Assembly (NCBI RefSeq): GCF_014205765.1
Contig: NZ_JACIIZ010000012.1
Location: 62,001 to 126,000 of the forward strand
From: Nitrospirillum iridis
GTDB lineage: Bacteria > Pseudomonadota > Alphaproteobacteria > Azospirillales > Azospirillaceae
Length of the DNA: 64,000 nt
Reading direction: 5' to 3'
Positions within the stretch are counted from its first letter, which is position 1; each line of letters opens with the position of its first letter. Shown one piece after another: positions 1 to 8,070 of this stretch. The notes under the pieces were generated by a model. The model worked only from the letters and a program-made list of their open reading frames with translations. It had not been told where the DNA came from and searched no databases. Position numbers and translations under genes: made by a program.

Positions 1-1000
1 CGGGCACGGGCCCCAGGATGGGGGCGTCGTCACGGCTGCCGGGGCGGAAGCCCACCCACATCTCCTCGATCGGCAGTTCCTCCACCCCCGGCAGGGCGCG
101 CCAGGCGGCTTCCAGCAGGGCCAGCACACCACCGGCGGTGAGGCGGTCGTCCCAGCCCTTCTCCTCCGTCGTGGCCCCCACGATCAGCCGGCCATCCAAG
201 CGGGGCACCAGATAGCATTTGGGCGGCCACACCACGTGGTGCAGCAGGGGCTGGGCGGCGTCCATGCGCAGGGACAGCATCTGGCCCTTCACCGGCCGCA
301 CTGGCGGCACCGCCCCGTCGGGCAGGCCCGCCAGCTGGCGCGACCAGGCGCCGGCGGCCAGCACCACCACATCGGCGTGCCGTACCTCGCCACCCACCAC
401 CACGCCATCGGCCCGGCCGCCGGTGACGGACAGGGCCTCCACGGCGCGATCCTCATGCAAGCGGGCGCCGGCCTTCAGCGCGGCGGCCTTCAGCGCCACC
501 GCCAGCTTGCGATTATCCACCTGGCCATCGTCGGCGCCCAGCACGCCGGCGGCCGCCCGGGGGTTCAGCCACGGCTCCCGCTCCTTCACCTGGGCGCCGG
601 TCAGCCAGGCGACATTCAGGCCCAAGCCCCGTTGGAATTCGTAGCCGGCGCGCAGCACCTCGACATCGTCCCGGGTCAGCGCCACCTGCAGGGTGCCTTC
701 GGTGCGCAGATCCACGGGCAGGCCGGTATAGGCCTCAAGCTCGGCGGCGAAGGCGGGCCAGCGGCGCTGGCTGTCCAGCGTCAGGGGCAGCAGGGGCTGT
801 TCGCCCGGTTCCGTCTCCACGGCGGCGGCCAGCATGCCGGCGGCCGCATGGGTGGCGCCCCGGCCGCTGCTCCCCTGGTCATAGATGTCGACGGTGCCGC
901 CGGCGGCGGCCAGCCGCCAGGCGATGGACAGGCCGATACAGCCGGCGCCGATGATGGCCACGCGCGGCCGGGCGGCTGAAACAAACGGAAAATGGGTCAC
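1..1000 (-). CDS. thiO: Glycine oxidase ThiO (partial, runs off the left edge)
   Basis: FAD-dependent amine oxidase predicted to oxidise glycine to dehydroglycine for the thiazole half of thiamin. Reading from the GTG at 1000, the N-terminus carries the dinucleotide-binding motif VAIIGAGCIGLS, followed by GATHAAAGML, both typical of ThiO/DadA-like DAO enzymes. A later VVLAAGAW segment and the C-terminal GFRPGSRDDAPILG region also fit. The frame is open for 333 codons to the window edge, so the C-terminus is missing. The GTG is chosen because it follows directly on a TPP riboswitch whose 3' end contains GGGAGA. More thi genes may lie downstream, outside the window. The family assignment is firm; ThiO rather than another DAO enzyme rests on the riboswitch. 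Confidence 0.88.
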   Translation of the reverse strand, partial: MTHFPFVSAARPRVAIIGAGCIGLSIAWRLAAAGGTVDIYDQGSSGRGATHAAAGMLAAAVETEPGEQPLLPLTLDSQRRWPAFAAELEAYTGLPVDLRTEGTLQVALTRDDVEVLRAGYEFQRGLGLNVAWLTGAQVKEREPWLNPRAAAGVLGADDGQVDNRKLAVALKAAALKAGARLHEDRAVEALSVTGGRADGVVVGGEVRHADVVVLAAGAWSRQLAGLPDGAVPPVRPVKGQMLSLRMDAAQPLLHHVVWPPKCYLVPRLDGRLIVGATTEEKGWDDRLTAGGVLALLEAAWRALPGVEELPIEEMWVGFRPGSRDDAPILGPVP

Positions 1001-1010
1001 GATCTGCGCG

Positions 1011-1096
1011 ATCTCCCTTCGCCGGCATGATCCGGTGCAGGTTCCATGGGTGTGATCTCAGCCGCGGGGCCTGACGGGCAGGCGGACGGCACCCCA
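1011..1096 (-). promoter_or_regulatory. TPP riboswitch (THI element) controlling thiO
   Basis: On the minus strand the leader has the THI-box blocks in order: GGGGTGCC, then GGCTGAGATCACACCC, then GAACCTG, then CCGGATCATGCCGGCGAAGG, ending in GGGA just before the thiO start. These match the pyrimidine- and pyrophosphate-sensing helices of the TPP aptamer. The 3' end runs into the region about 11 nt before the GTG, so ligand binding probably hides the ribosome site. That mechanism is inference. Confidence 0.93.
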
Positions 1097-1287
1097 GTCG
1101 ATGGCGGGAACGATGGCGGACACGGTCGCCTAATTCAAGCGTCTTGCCGTCATGCCTGGCCCCCCCACGGCCCCCTCACCGTCCCCGGGCGTTCCGCTTG
1201 GTCGATCCATATCCCATCAGGCGTTTGACAAGCAGGCCGATTGTCTGGACTCTGCGAGGATTGGGGTACAGCAACCAAGGTTCGCAC

Positions 1288-2148
1288 ATGTTTGCCGCCA
1301 TCGGCCTGCTCGGCGTGTTCATCTGCGTGTTCGGGTCGTTTGTTATTTTCGGCGGCAAGATCGGCATCATCATCGAGGCCCTGCCGGGCGAATTCATGAC
1401 CATCGGCGGGGCGGCCATCTGCGGCTTCATGGTCGCCAACAGCACCCACGTCATCAAACAATCCTTAGGCGCCGTGAAGCGCATCTTCCCCGGCGCCCGG
1501 TTTCACAAAAAGGAATACATGGAGCTGCTGTCGCTGCTCTATCAGATCCTGAAGACGATGAAGACCAAGGGTGTGCTGGCCATCGAGCAGCACATCGAAA
1601 AGCCCCTGGAAAGCAACATCTTCAACGCCTACCCCTCGATCATGAAGGACCCGTTCACGGTCAAGTTCATCGCGGACTATCTGCGCATGTTCTCCATCGG
1701 CGTGGACAACCCGCATGAACTGGAGGCGCTGATGGAACAGGAGATCGAGAAGACCAAGCACGAGGATTTGCATTCCAGCCACGCCTTCCAGACCATGGCC
1801 GACGCCATGCCGGCGCTGGGCATCGTGGCCGCCGTGCTGGGCGTCATCAAGACCATGGCCTCCATCACCGAGCCGCCGGAGATCCTGGGCAAGCTGATCG
1901 GCGGCGCCCTGGTCGGCACCTTCATGGGTATTTTCCTCTCCTACTGCATCCTGGCGCCCATCGCCTCGCGGTTGAAGGGCCTGGCGGAGGAGGAGAACCA
2001 GTTTTATCACGTCATCCGCGCGGCCATCACCTCCCACCTGGCGGGCTACGCCCCCCAGGTTTCCATCGAGGCGGCCCGAAAAAAGGTGCCGACGGAGTAC
2101 ATGCCCGACTTCAATGAGTTGGAAGAGGCGCTCTCCGCCATCAGTTAG
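1288..2148 (+). CDS. motA: Flagellar stator protein MotA
   Basis: Proton-channel subunit of the flagellar stator, 286 aa (E. coli MotA is 295). Hydrophobic segments lie near residues 1-22, 36-52, 174-190 and 205-225, with a large cytoplasmic loop between the second and third. The loop holds the LRMFSIGVDNPHELEALM region that normally carries the charged torque residues. The conserved third-helix proline is present (P175, in AMPALGIVAAVLG). The ATG at 1288 is used because upstream in-frame starts would add a non-homologous leader. A TTGACA hexamer lies at about 1228, without a convincing -10. MotA normally needs MotB, but no motB adjoins it; the next gene is a DJ-1/PfpI protein. Confidence 0.93.
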   Translation: MFAAIGLLGVFICVFGSFVIFGGKIGIIIEALPGEFMTIGGAAICGFMVANSTHVIKQSLGAVKRIFPGARFHKKEYMELLSLLYQILKTMKTKGVLAIEQHIEKPLESNIFNAYPSIMKDPFTVKFIADYLRMFSIGVDNPHELEALMEQEIEKTKHEDLHSSHAFQTMADAMPALGIVAAVLGVIKTMASITEPPEILGKLIGGALVGTFMGIFLSYCILAPIASRLKGLAEEENQFYHVIRAAITSHLAGYAPQVSIEAARKKVPTEYMPDFNELEEALSAIS

Positions 2149-2398
2149 GGCCGCTTCAGCTGTAGCCGGCACGGCGCCGGCTGGAAGCCAATCTCAGGAA
2201 TTGGGACGCTCGGCCCGCCGCCGTGCCAGACGGCGGCGGTGCGTCCGCAACCCAGCCATGCCGCACCGCAACGCCGATTCGGGCGTAATGCGATTGACCT
2301 CGGGCGCCTGAGAGGCCAACTAGCATGTCATGCGAATAGAGCGTCATCCCATCGGCCCGGCATGCATCACGACAGCCGCCCGCGCCTGACGCTTTGCC

Positions 2399-2427
2399 AT
2401 GGCCACCCGTTCCTGGGTGGCCATTTT
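2399..2427 (+). terminator. Intrinsic terminator upstream of the DJ-1/PfpI gene
   Basis: A perfect hairpin, TGGCCACCC - gttcct - GGGTGGCCA, is followed by TTTT. It lies 250 nt after the motA stop and about 100 nt before the next start. It may end a long motA 3' UTR, act as an attenuator for the following gene, or end a short unannotated transcript. The rest of 2149-2525 shows only a small GC hairpin at about 2164-2182 and no supported gene. Confidence 0.75.
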
Positions 2428-2525
2428 CACGAGGCAGCACCCTCCGTGCCTTGCCAACGGCGCCGTCCCCTGGGGAACGGCGACGGGCGGGTATCGGGCC
2501 GCCGAAACAACACAGGAGACGTAAT

Positions 2526-3128
2526 TTGACCGATCAGCCGCTCGCTGGAAAAGCCGTTGCCATTCTCATCGCCAATGGCTTCGAAGAAGTGGAAATGACC
2601 GAGGCGCAACGCGCCCTGCTGCGCGCCGGCGCCGCCCCCAAGATCATCTCGCCCGAGCAGGGTCTGGTGAACGGCTGGCACGGCACCTCCTGGGGCCACT
2701 ACTTCCCCACGGACAAGCAGATGGGCGAAGTGCTCGCCGCCGACTTCGACCTGCTGGTCCTGCCGGGCGGTGAGCGCAGCGTGACCAAGCTGGCCAACAA
2801 CCCGCACACCCGCCGCATCGTCGGCAGCTTCATGGACGCCGGCAAGGGCGTCGCCGCCATCAACCATGGCGTCCAGCTGCTGGCCGTGGCCCAGCGCCTG
2901 AAGGGCCGCACCGTGACCGGCAACGACGCCGTGCGCGAGGCCGCCGAGGCCGCCGGCGCCACCTGGGTGGCCGAGGAAGGCCAGAACATGAACATCGACC
3001 GCCACCTGCTGACCGCCCGCGGTCCGGAGGAAGTGGTGCCGGAGTTCATCGAGACCATGCTGCGCGTCTTCGCCGACGCCATCGAGTACCGCCGCCAGCT
3101 GCAGGCCGAAAAGGCCGCCGCCGCCTGA
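2526..3128 (+). CDS. DJ-1/PfpI family protein with the nucleophile cysteine replaced
   Basis: A glutamine-amidotransferase-like fold of the DJ-1/PfpI/Hsp31 superfamily, 200 aa. The N-terminal strand and acidic elbow are visible (AILIANGFEEVEMT, residues 12-25), followed by LLVLPGG at 76-82. At the nucleophile elbow, where family members have (A/I)CHG, this protein reads AAINHGVQLL, so residue 113 is Asn instead of Cys. The adjacent His and the upstream Glu cluster remain. The TTG at 2526 is preferred because AGGAG lies 7 nt upstream; the longer in-frame extension overlaps the terminator. Glyoxalase, deglycase or peptidase chemistry needing the cysteine is unlikely, so the function is unknown. 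The gene is monocistronic. Confidence 0.85.
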   Translation: MTDQPLAGKAVAILIANGFEEVEMTEAQRALLRAGAAPKIISPEQGLVNGWHGTSWGHYFPTDKQMGEVLAADFDLLVLPGGERSVTKLANNPHTRRIVGSFMDAGKGVAAINHGVQLLAVAQRLKGRTVTGNDAVREAAEAAGATWVAEEGQNMNIDRHLLTARGPEEVVPEFIETMLRVFADAIEYRRQLQAEKAAAA

Positions 3129-3150
3129 TCAGGCCCCGGCATCGGATTGA

Positions 3151-3187
3151 AAAAGGGCGCGAGGCATCCGGCTTCGCGCCCTTTTTG
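3151..3187 (+). terminator. Bidirectional intrinsic terminator
   Basis: AGGGCGCGA pairs with TCGCGCCCT across an 11-nt loop. It is preceded by AAAA and followed by TTTTT, so it can work on both strands. It ends the DJ-1/PfpI gene on the plus strand and could serve ctaA (stop at 3325) on the minus strand. Confidence 0.88.
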
Positions 3188-3324
3188 TTTGCGCTTTCTT
3201 GAAACTCCCTCAATCGCCGGGCAGGCGCATCCGCGCCTTGGGCTTCCTCGGGTTCCAGTCCAATTCGTTCCCCGGAACCCTGCGGCGGCCGCCGTCGCGG
3301 CCGTTTCAGGCAAGGGCCCAGGGC

Positions 3325-4395
3325 TTAAGCGCGCCGATATTCCATGACCGTCCAGGTGAACAGGCCCAGCAGGACCAGCGCACCCGCCTGGTGGGTGGCG
3401 GCGACGTGCACCGGCACGAACATCAGCAGGGTGCTGATGCCCAGGCTGATCTGCACCAGCACCATCGCGGCCACGGCGATGGCGAGGCTGCGCACCCGGC
3501 CCTGCACCCCGGCGCCCAGCGCGCGGACGGTGTAGGACCACACCACCAGCCCGGTCAGGATGGCCAGCCAGCGGTGGGTGAACTGCACGGCGGCCGTGTT
3601 CTCCAGGAAATTCAGCCAGGCGGGGCTGAGGTTCCACATCTCTTCCGGCGCCAGGGTCCCGTTCATCAGCGGCCAGGTGTTGTAGGCCTGGCCGGCATCC
3701 AGGCCGGCGGTGAAGGCGCCCCACACCATGGTGGTGGCGACCAGCGCCATGGCGACGCCGGCATGGCGGCGAAGCGCGGCGCGGGCGGAATGCGCCGCAC
3801 CGCTGGCGGCCGGGAACAGCAGCGGCACCGCCGTGGCCAGCATGGCGACATAGATCAGCACCGCCAGCGACAGATGGGCCGCCAGGCGGTAGTGGCTGAC
3901 GTCCGGCCGGTTCACCAGGCCGCTTTTCACCATGTACCAGCCCAACGCCCCCTGCAGCCCCCCCAGCACGAACAGGCCGACGAGGCGCGGCGCCAGGGCG
4001 CGCGGCACGCGGCGGGTGGCGGCGAAGAACAGGAAGGGCAGCAGGAAGGCGAGACCGATCACGCGCCCCAGCAGCCGATGGAACCATTCCCAGAAGAAGA
4101 TGCCCTTGAACTGGGCCACATCCATGCCGCTGTGCTTCAGCGCGAATTCAGGCGTGGCCTGGTACTTGGCGAACTCCTCCGCCCAGGCCGCCTCCGACAG
4201 GGGCGGCAGGGCGCCCGTCACCGGCTTCCATTCCGTGATGGACAGGCCGCTTTCGGTCAGGCGGGTGATGGCGCCAATGACGGCCATGGCGAAGACCAGG
4301 CCGGCGCAGACCAGCAACCAGATGCCGATGGCGCGGTGGGGTGCCACACGAGCGGGGGAGCGGGCGTGGGCGATGGGAAAAGGCGTGACGGTCAA
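3325..4395 (-). CDS. ctaA: Heme A synthase (COX15/CtaA)
   Basis: Integral membrane enzyme that oxidises the C8 methyl of heme O to make heme A for aa3-type cytochrome oxidase. Eight hydrophobic helices are apparent. Family motifs are present: GAITRLTESGLSITEWKP in the first periplasmic loop, FKGIFFWEWFHRLLGR with a heme-ligand His, then AAHLSLA, QFTHRWLA and ATHQAGA, which supply further His ligands. The length suits the alphaproteobacterial type. The frame extends to a TTG at 4464. The TTG at 4395 is preferred because AAAAGG lies about 11 nt upstream and it leaves a normal-length tail, but this start is uncertain. The gene lies just downstream of the peptidase gene on the same strand. Confidence 0.92.
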   Translation of the reverse strand: MTVTPFPIAHARSPARVAPHRAIGIWLLVCAGLVFAMAVIGAITRLTESGLSITEWKPVTGALPPLSEAAWAEEFAKYQATPEFALKHSGMDVAQFKGIFFWEWFHRLLGRVIGLAFLLPFLFFAATRRVPRALAPRLVGLFVLGGLQGALGWYMVKSGLVNRPDVSHYRLAAHLSLAVLIYVAMLATAVPLLFPAASGAAHSARAALRRHAGVAMALVATTMVWGAFTAGLDAGQAYNTWPLMNGTLAPEEMWNLSPAWLNFLENTAAVQFTHRWLAILTGLVVWSYTVRALGAGVQGRVRSLAIAVAAMVLVQISLGISTLLMFVPVHVAATHQAGALVLLGLFTWTVMEYRRA

Positions 4396-4471
4396 GGGAC
4401 TACGGCCTTTTGACGAAGGTGCGGGGTTGGCCCGAACTATAGGCCGAACCCCGCCCCCCGACAAATCCCCC

Positions 4472-6577
4472 TTACAGCCCCTTGCCGAACGCGCGCAGCA
4501 GGAAGGCCTGGGTCAGGGCGATTTCCTTCAGCTTGTCGAAGCGGCCGGCGGCCCCGGCATGGCCGGCGCCCATCTCGGTGCGCGACAGCAGGACGTGATC
4601 GTCGGTCTTGAGGGTGCGCAGTTTGGCCGCCCACTTGGCCGGTTCCCAATAGGTGACACGCGGGTCGCTGAGGCCAGCGGTGATCAGCAGGTGGGGATAC
4701 GGCTTGGCCACAACGTTGTCATACGGGCTGTAGGATTTCAGCCGCTGATAGACGTCCGGCTCGTTGGGGTTTCCCCACTCGTCATACTCGATGACCGTCA
4801 GGGGCAGGCTGTCGTCCAGCATGGTGTTGACCACGTCGACGAAGGGCACCTGGGCGACGACGGCGCGGAACAGGCCGTCCGGCGCCATGTTGGCCACGGC
4901 ACCCATCAGCAGGCCGCCGGCGCTGCCGCCCTCGGCCGAGATGTTGCCGGCCTTGGCGTAACCTTGGGCCGCGAGGAATTGCGCCACGTCGATGAAGTCG
5001 GTGAAGCTGTTGACCTTGTTCTCCAGCTTGCCGTCCTCGTACCAGCCGCGGCCCAGCTCGTCCCCGCCGCGGATATGGGCGATGGCGAAGGCGAAGCCCC
5101 GGTCCAGCAAGCCCAGGCGGCTGGCGGAGAAATAGGGGTCGATGCCGTGGCCGTAGGCGCCGTAGGCGTAGAGGTGCAGGGCACCCGACCCGTCGCGGGG
5201 AAAGTCACGGCGGTGGACGATGGATACCGGCACCAGCGTGCCGTCCCGCGCCGTCGCCAGCAGCCGGGCGCTGACATATTGATCAGCATCGTAGCCGCTG
5301 GGGATTTCCTGGACCTTGCGGATGGCCAGCGTCCGGTCCTTCAGGTCGTAGTCATACACCGTGGGCGGCGTCACCAGCGACTGATAGCGCAGGCGCAGCA
5401 GGCCGCCATCATAGTCGAAATTGGCACCGGGCCCGACCTCGAACGCCGCGTCGGGGAAGGCGATGTCGTGGGCATCGCCGTTCTTGTCCAGCACCCGCAC
5501 CACCTGGGCGCCGTCCACCCGGGCGTAGACCACCAGCCAGTCGCGGAAGGCCATGTGGCCGGTCAGATAGGTGCGGTCGGCGGGGGCGATGACCTCCACC
5601 CAGTTGGCCTCGGCGGTATCGGCCAGCGGCGCCTTCACCAGGCGGAAATTGCGGTGGGTATCGTTGGTGATGATCCAGGCGATGTCGCCCTGATCCTCCA
5701 CATTGTACTCATGCCCCTGGCGGCGGGGCAGGACCAGGCGCGGCTCAGCCTCCGGCTGGGTGGCGTCCAGCAGCCGCACCTCGGTCGACACGTTGTTGTG
5801 GGCGACGATGCGCAGATGGCGGCCGGACAGGGTGGCGTCCAGGCTGACCATCCAGGCCGGATCGGCCTCCTCATAGACCAGGACGTCATCGGTGACGGCC
5901 GTGCCCAGGCGATGGCGCCACACGGTTTTCGGCCGCTGGAACTCATCCTGGCGAACATAGAACAGGTGCCGGCCATCGGCGGCCCAGGCCACGCCCGGGG
6001 TGGCGTCCGCCGCCCCCTCCAGCACGACCTCGCCGGTGGTGAGGTCCTTCACCCGCACGCCATAGCGTTCGGATCCGTCCGTATCGGCGGTGTAGGCCAG
6101 ATAGCGGCCGTCGCGCGTCGTCTCCAAATCGGCCACGCGCATGAATTCATGCTTGGTCGCCAGAATGTTGACGTCCAGCACCACCTCTTCCCCGGAACTG
6201 TCGCTGGGCGACGAGCCGGCGGGCCAACGGACGAACACGGGGTAGTTCTGACCGCTGGCGAAGCGCGACTGATAGAAATAGCCGTCGCGGCGGTAGGGCA
6301 CGCCGGTATCATCCTCCTTGATGCGGGCGCGCAGCTCAGCCACCAGGGCGGGGCGCAAATCCCCCTCCCCACCCAGCACGCGGTCGATGTAGTCGTTCTC
6401 CGCATTGAGGTAGGCCAGGATGTCCGGGTCCTTCACCTCGGGAAAGGCGGGGTCGCGCAGCCAGTCATAGGGGTCGACCCGAACCTCCCCGTGCGCGGTC
6501 TTTTCCACCGGCCAGGCCCGGGCCACAGGCGGCTGGGGAAAGGCGGATTGACGAAACGGGGCGTCGGAGACGGACAT
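4472..6577 (-). CDS. ptrB: S9 family peptidase, oligopeptidase B type
   Basis: Serine peptidase of the prolyl oligopeptidase family, about 701 aa, close to the 690-700 aa of bacterial oligopeptidase B. The N-terminal half is a beta-propeller (DPYDWLRDP near the start; repeats such as GDIAWIITND). The C-terminal half is an alpha/beta hydrolase with nucleophile motif GGSAGGLLMG, an Asp region SDPRVTYWEP, and the catalytic His near the end in MGAGHAG. The frame continues upstream to a GTG at 6688, but the added residues make a poor signal peptide, so the ATG at 6577 with AGGTG about 10 nt upstream is used. A periplasmic form from the longer start cannot be excluded. Confidence 0.9.
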   Translation of the reverse strand: MSVSDAPFRQSAFPQPPVARAWPVEKTAHGEVRVDPYDWLRDPAFPEVKDPDILAYLNAENDYIDRVLGGEGDLRPALVAELRARIKEDDTGVPYRRDGYFYQSRFASGQNYPVFVRWPAGSSPSDSSGEEVVLDVNILATKHEFMRVADLETTRDGRYLAYTADTDGSERYGVRVKDLTTGEVVLEGAADATPGVAWAADGRHLFYVRQDEFQRPKTVWRHRLGTAVTDDVLVYEEADPAWMVSLDATLSGRHLRIVAHNNVSTEVRLLDATQPEAEPRLVLPRRQGHEYNVEDQGDIAWIITNDTHRNFRLVKAPLADTAEANWVEVIAPADRTYLTGHMAFRDWLVVYARVDGAQVVRVLDKNGDAHDIAFPDAAFEVGPGANFDYDGGLLRLRYQSLVTPPTVYDYDLKDRTLAIRKVQEIPSGYDADQYVSARLLATARDGTLVPVSIVHRRDFPRDGSGALHLYAYGAYGHGIDPYFSASRLGLLDRGFAFAIAHIRGGDELGRGWYEDGKLENKVNSFTDFIDVAQFLAAQGYAKAGNISAEGGSAGGLLMGAVANMAPDGLFRAVVAQVPFVDVVNTMLDDSLPLTVIEYDEWGNPNEPDVYQRLKSYSPYDNVVAKPYPHLLITAGLSDPRVTYWEPAKWAAKLRTLKTDDHVLLSRTEMGAGHAGAAGRFDKLKEIALTQAFLLRAFGKGL

Positions 6578-6865
6578 GGATGAAGGCACCTGGGCTACGC
6601 CATTGCGGGCGGTGAAACTGGATCGCAACGATATGGTTAGGGCGGTGCATGCGGCAAGACGGGCCAAGCGGGTGGGTGCCATGCCCACAAGGCTTTCCTA
6701 TGGTTGAGACATTGCAGCCAAAAACAACACGCATAAGTTTAGTTATTCAGCCAAGGACCTGCCATGCCGCCCCGGCACTGGCGGCGGCGGCGGGGCCACG
6801 GTATCCCAGGCGGCATCCATCCAGCTCTCCCCGCACCCCGCTTTCCCCACACCCAAGGCCCCGAC

Positions 6866-7522
6866 ATGTCGTTTCCCCGCGCCATCCAGGCCGCCGTCTT
6901 CGATATGGACGGATTGTTGATCGACAGCGAACGTCCCCTGCGGGGCGCCATGATGGCCGCCGCGGTGACGGTTGAGCGTCCCCTGACCGAAACCTTCTAC
7001 GGCACGCTGATCGGCCGGCCCTATCCGGCGGTGCGGCAGATGCTGGTGGATCATTTCGGGGGTGAAACGGTATTCGACCGCTTCACCGAATTGTACCGTG
7101 GGGCCATCCAGGCGCATTTCGACGCCGGCATCGCGCTGATGGCCGGGGTGCGGGAGTTGCTGGACCACCTGGACGCGGCGGGCATTCCCATGGCGGTGGC
7201 GACCAGCACCCAGCGGGAACGCGCCCTGCACCACCTGACCCAGGCCGGCATCGCCCACCGCTTCCGCGCCTTCGTCGGCGGCGACGATGTCAGCCAGGGC
7301 AAGCCGCACCCGGAGCCCTATCTGAAGGCGGCGGCGGCCCTGGACGTCGATCCCCGGCACTGCATCGCGCTGGAGGACAGCCACAACGGCATCCGCGCCG
7401 CCCACGCCGCCGGCATGATGGCGGTGATGGTGCCCGACCTGCTGGCACCGACGGCGGAGATCGAGGCCCTGTGCCGCGTGGCGGCCGACCTGCATGAGGT
7501 CCGGCGCTGGGTGGCGGCCTGA
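6866..7522 (+). CDS. HAD-superfamily phosphatase (phosphoglucomutase/DOG-like)
   Basis: Haloacid-dehalogenase hydrolase, 218 aa. Motif I is FDMDGLLIDSE (nucleophile and acid/base Asp). Motif II is ATSTQ, and motifs III/IV are KPHPEPYLKAA followed by ALEDSHNGIRAAHAAG. A helical cap lies between motifs I and II, as in subfamily IA enzymes such as YniC, GS1 or beta-phosphoglucomutase. The substrate cannot be deduced. The ATG at 6866 places motif I about 10 residues in, as is normal for the family. It is convergent with the small gene at 7639. Confidence 0.88.
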   Translation: MSFPRAIQAAVFDMDGLLIDSERPLRGAMMAAAVTVERPLTETFYGTLIGRPYPAVRQMLVDHFGGETVFDRFTELYRGAIQAHFDAGIALMAGVRELLDHLDAAGIPMAVATSTQRERALHHLTQAGIAHRFRAFVGGDDVSQGKPHPEPYLKAAAALDVDPRHCIALEDSHNGIRAAHAAGMMAVMVPDLLAPTAEIEALCRVAADLHEVRRWVAA

Positions 7523-7546
7523 CCGTCCCCCCCATCCGGAAACGCC

Positions 7547-7584
7547 AAAAATAAAAGGGCCGGCAGCGATTGCTGTCGACCCTT
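7547..7584 (-). terminator. Intrinsic terminator (minus strand)
   Basis: On the minus strand AAGGGtCGaCAGC pairs with GCTGcCGgCCCTT around a short loop and is followed by TTATTTTT. It ends the small gene 7639-7923 and may also stop the convergent HAD transcript. Confidence 0.75.
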
Positions 7585-7638
7585 GGCGAAGCCCCTGTCC
7601 GGGGTGGGGCGCAGAGCGCCCTGAGAAGCGGCGTTCCG

Positions 7639-7923
7639 TCAGACCGTCAGGTTGACGAACGCGCCGCGGGTGCGCCCCGTGTCCGACGCCGCCTTGATCT
7701 GATCCTGCGTGGGGCTCAGGTTGAAGCTGGCGCTGCTGCTGTTGGACGCGGTGTTGTCGGTATTGGCCTGGTCGGTCGACTGGTCCGTCGTCCCCTGCGT
7801 CTTGACCGGGGTGACGGGCTGAACCTGCGGCGTGTTGCCGGTGGCGTTGGTCGACCCGACGCCTGGCGTCAGGAAGGTCGCGCCGTAACCCGAGCTGTAA
7901 AAGTTGATTCCGCCAATAGACAT
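7639..7923 (-). CDS. Small hypothetical protein, Ser/Thr/Asn/Gln-rich
   Basis: 94 aa with no family recognised. The N-terminus is glycine- and aromatic-rich (MSIGGINFYSSGYG). The centre is a low-complexity stretch of Thr, Gln, Asn and Ser, probably disordered, and the C-terminus RGAFVNLTV looks more ordered. There is no signal peptide or membrane segment. It has its own terminator. The ATG lies about 9 nt after GGAGG (minus strand), a strong ribosome site, which supports real expression. Confidence 0.6.
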   Translation of the reverse strand: MSIGGINFYSSGYGATFLTPGVGSTNATGNTPQVQPVTPVKTQGTTDQSTDQANTDNTASNSSSASFNLSPTQDQIKAASDTGRTRGAFVNLTV

Positions 7924-8070
7924 GGGAATGGCCTCCTTTGACCACAGCCCTCATATACGCTCATTTCGCAAGCTGGACAAGGGCGCGGCGGGCAGTTTTT
8001 GCCCACCACCGGCCCCCTTCCCTTGGCATCTGGACTCTGAACACCCGGCGACTCTTGCCAATAGAACGGC

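Noticed and set aside
3932-6583. Very long open frame antisense to the oligopeptidase gene
   Set aside because: High-GC codon bias creates long antisense frames; the translation is low-complexity Gly/Ala/Gln/His and matches no family, while the minus strand encodes a full peptidase.
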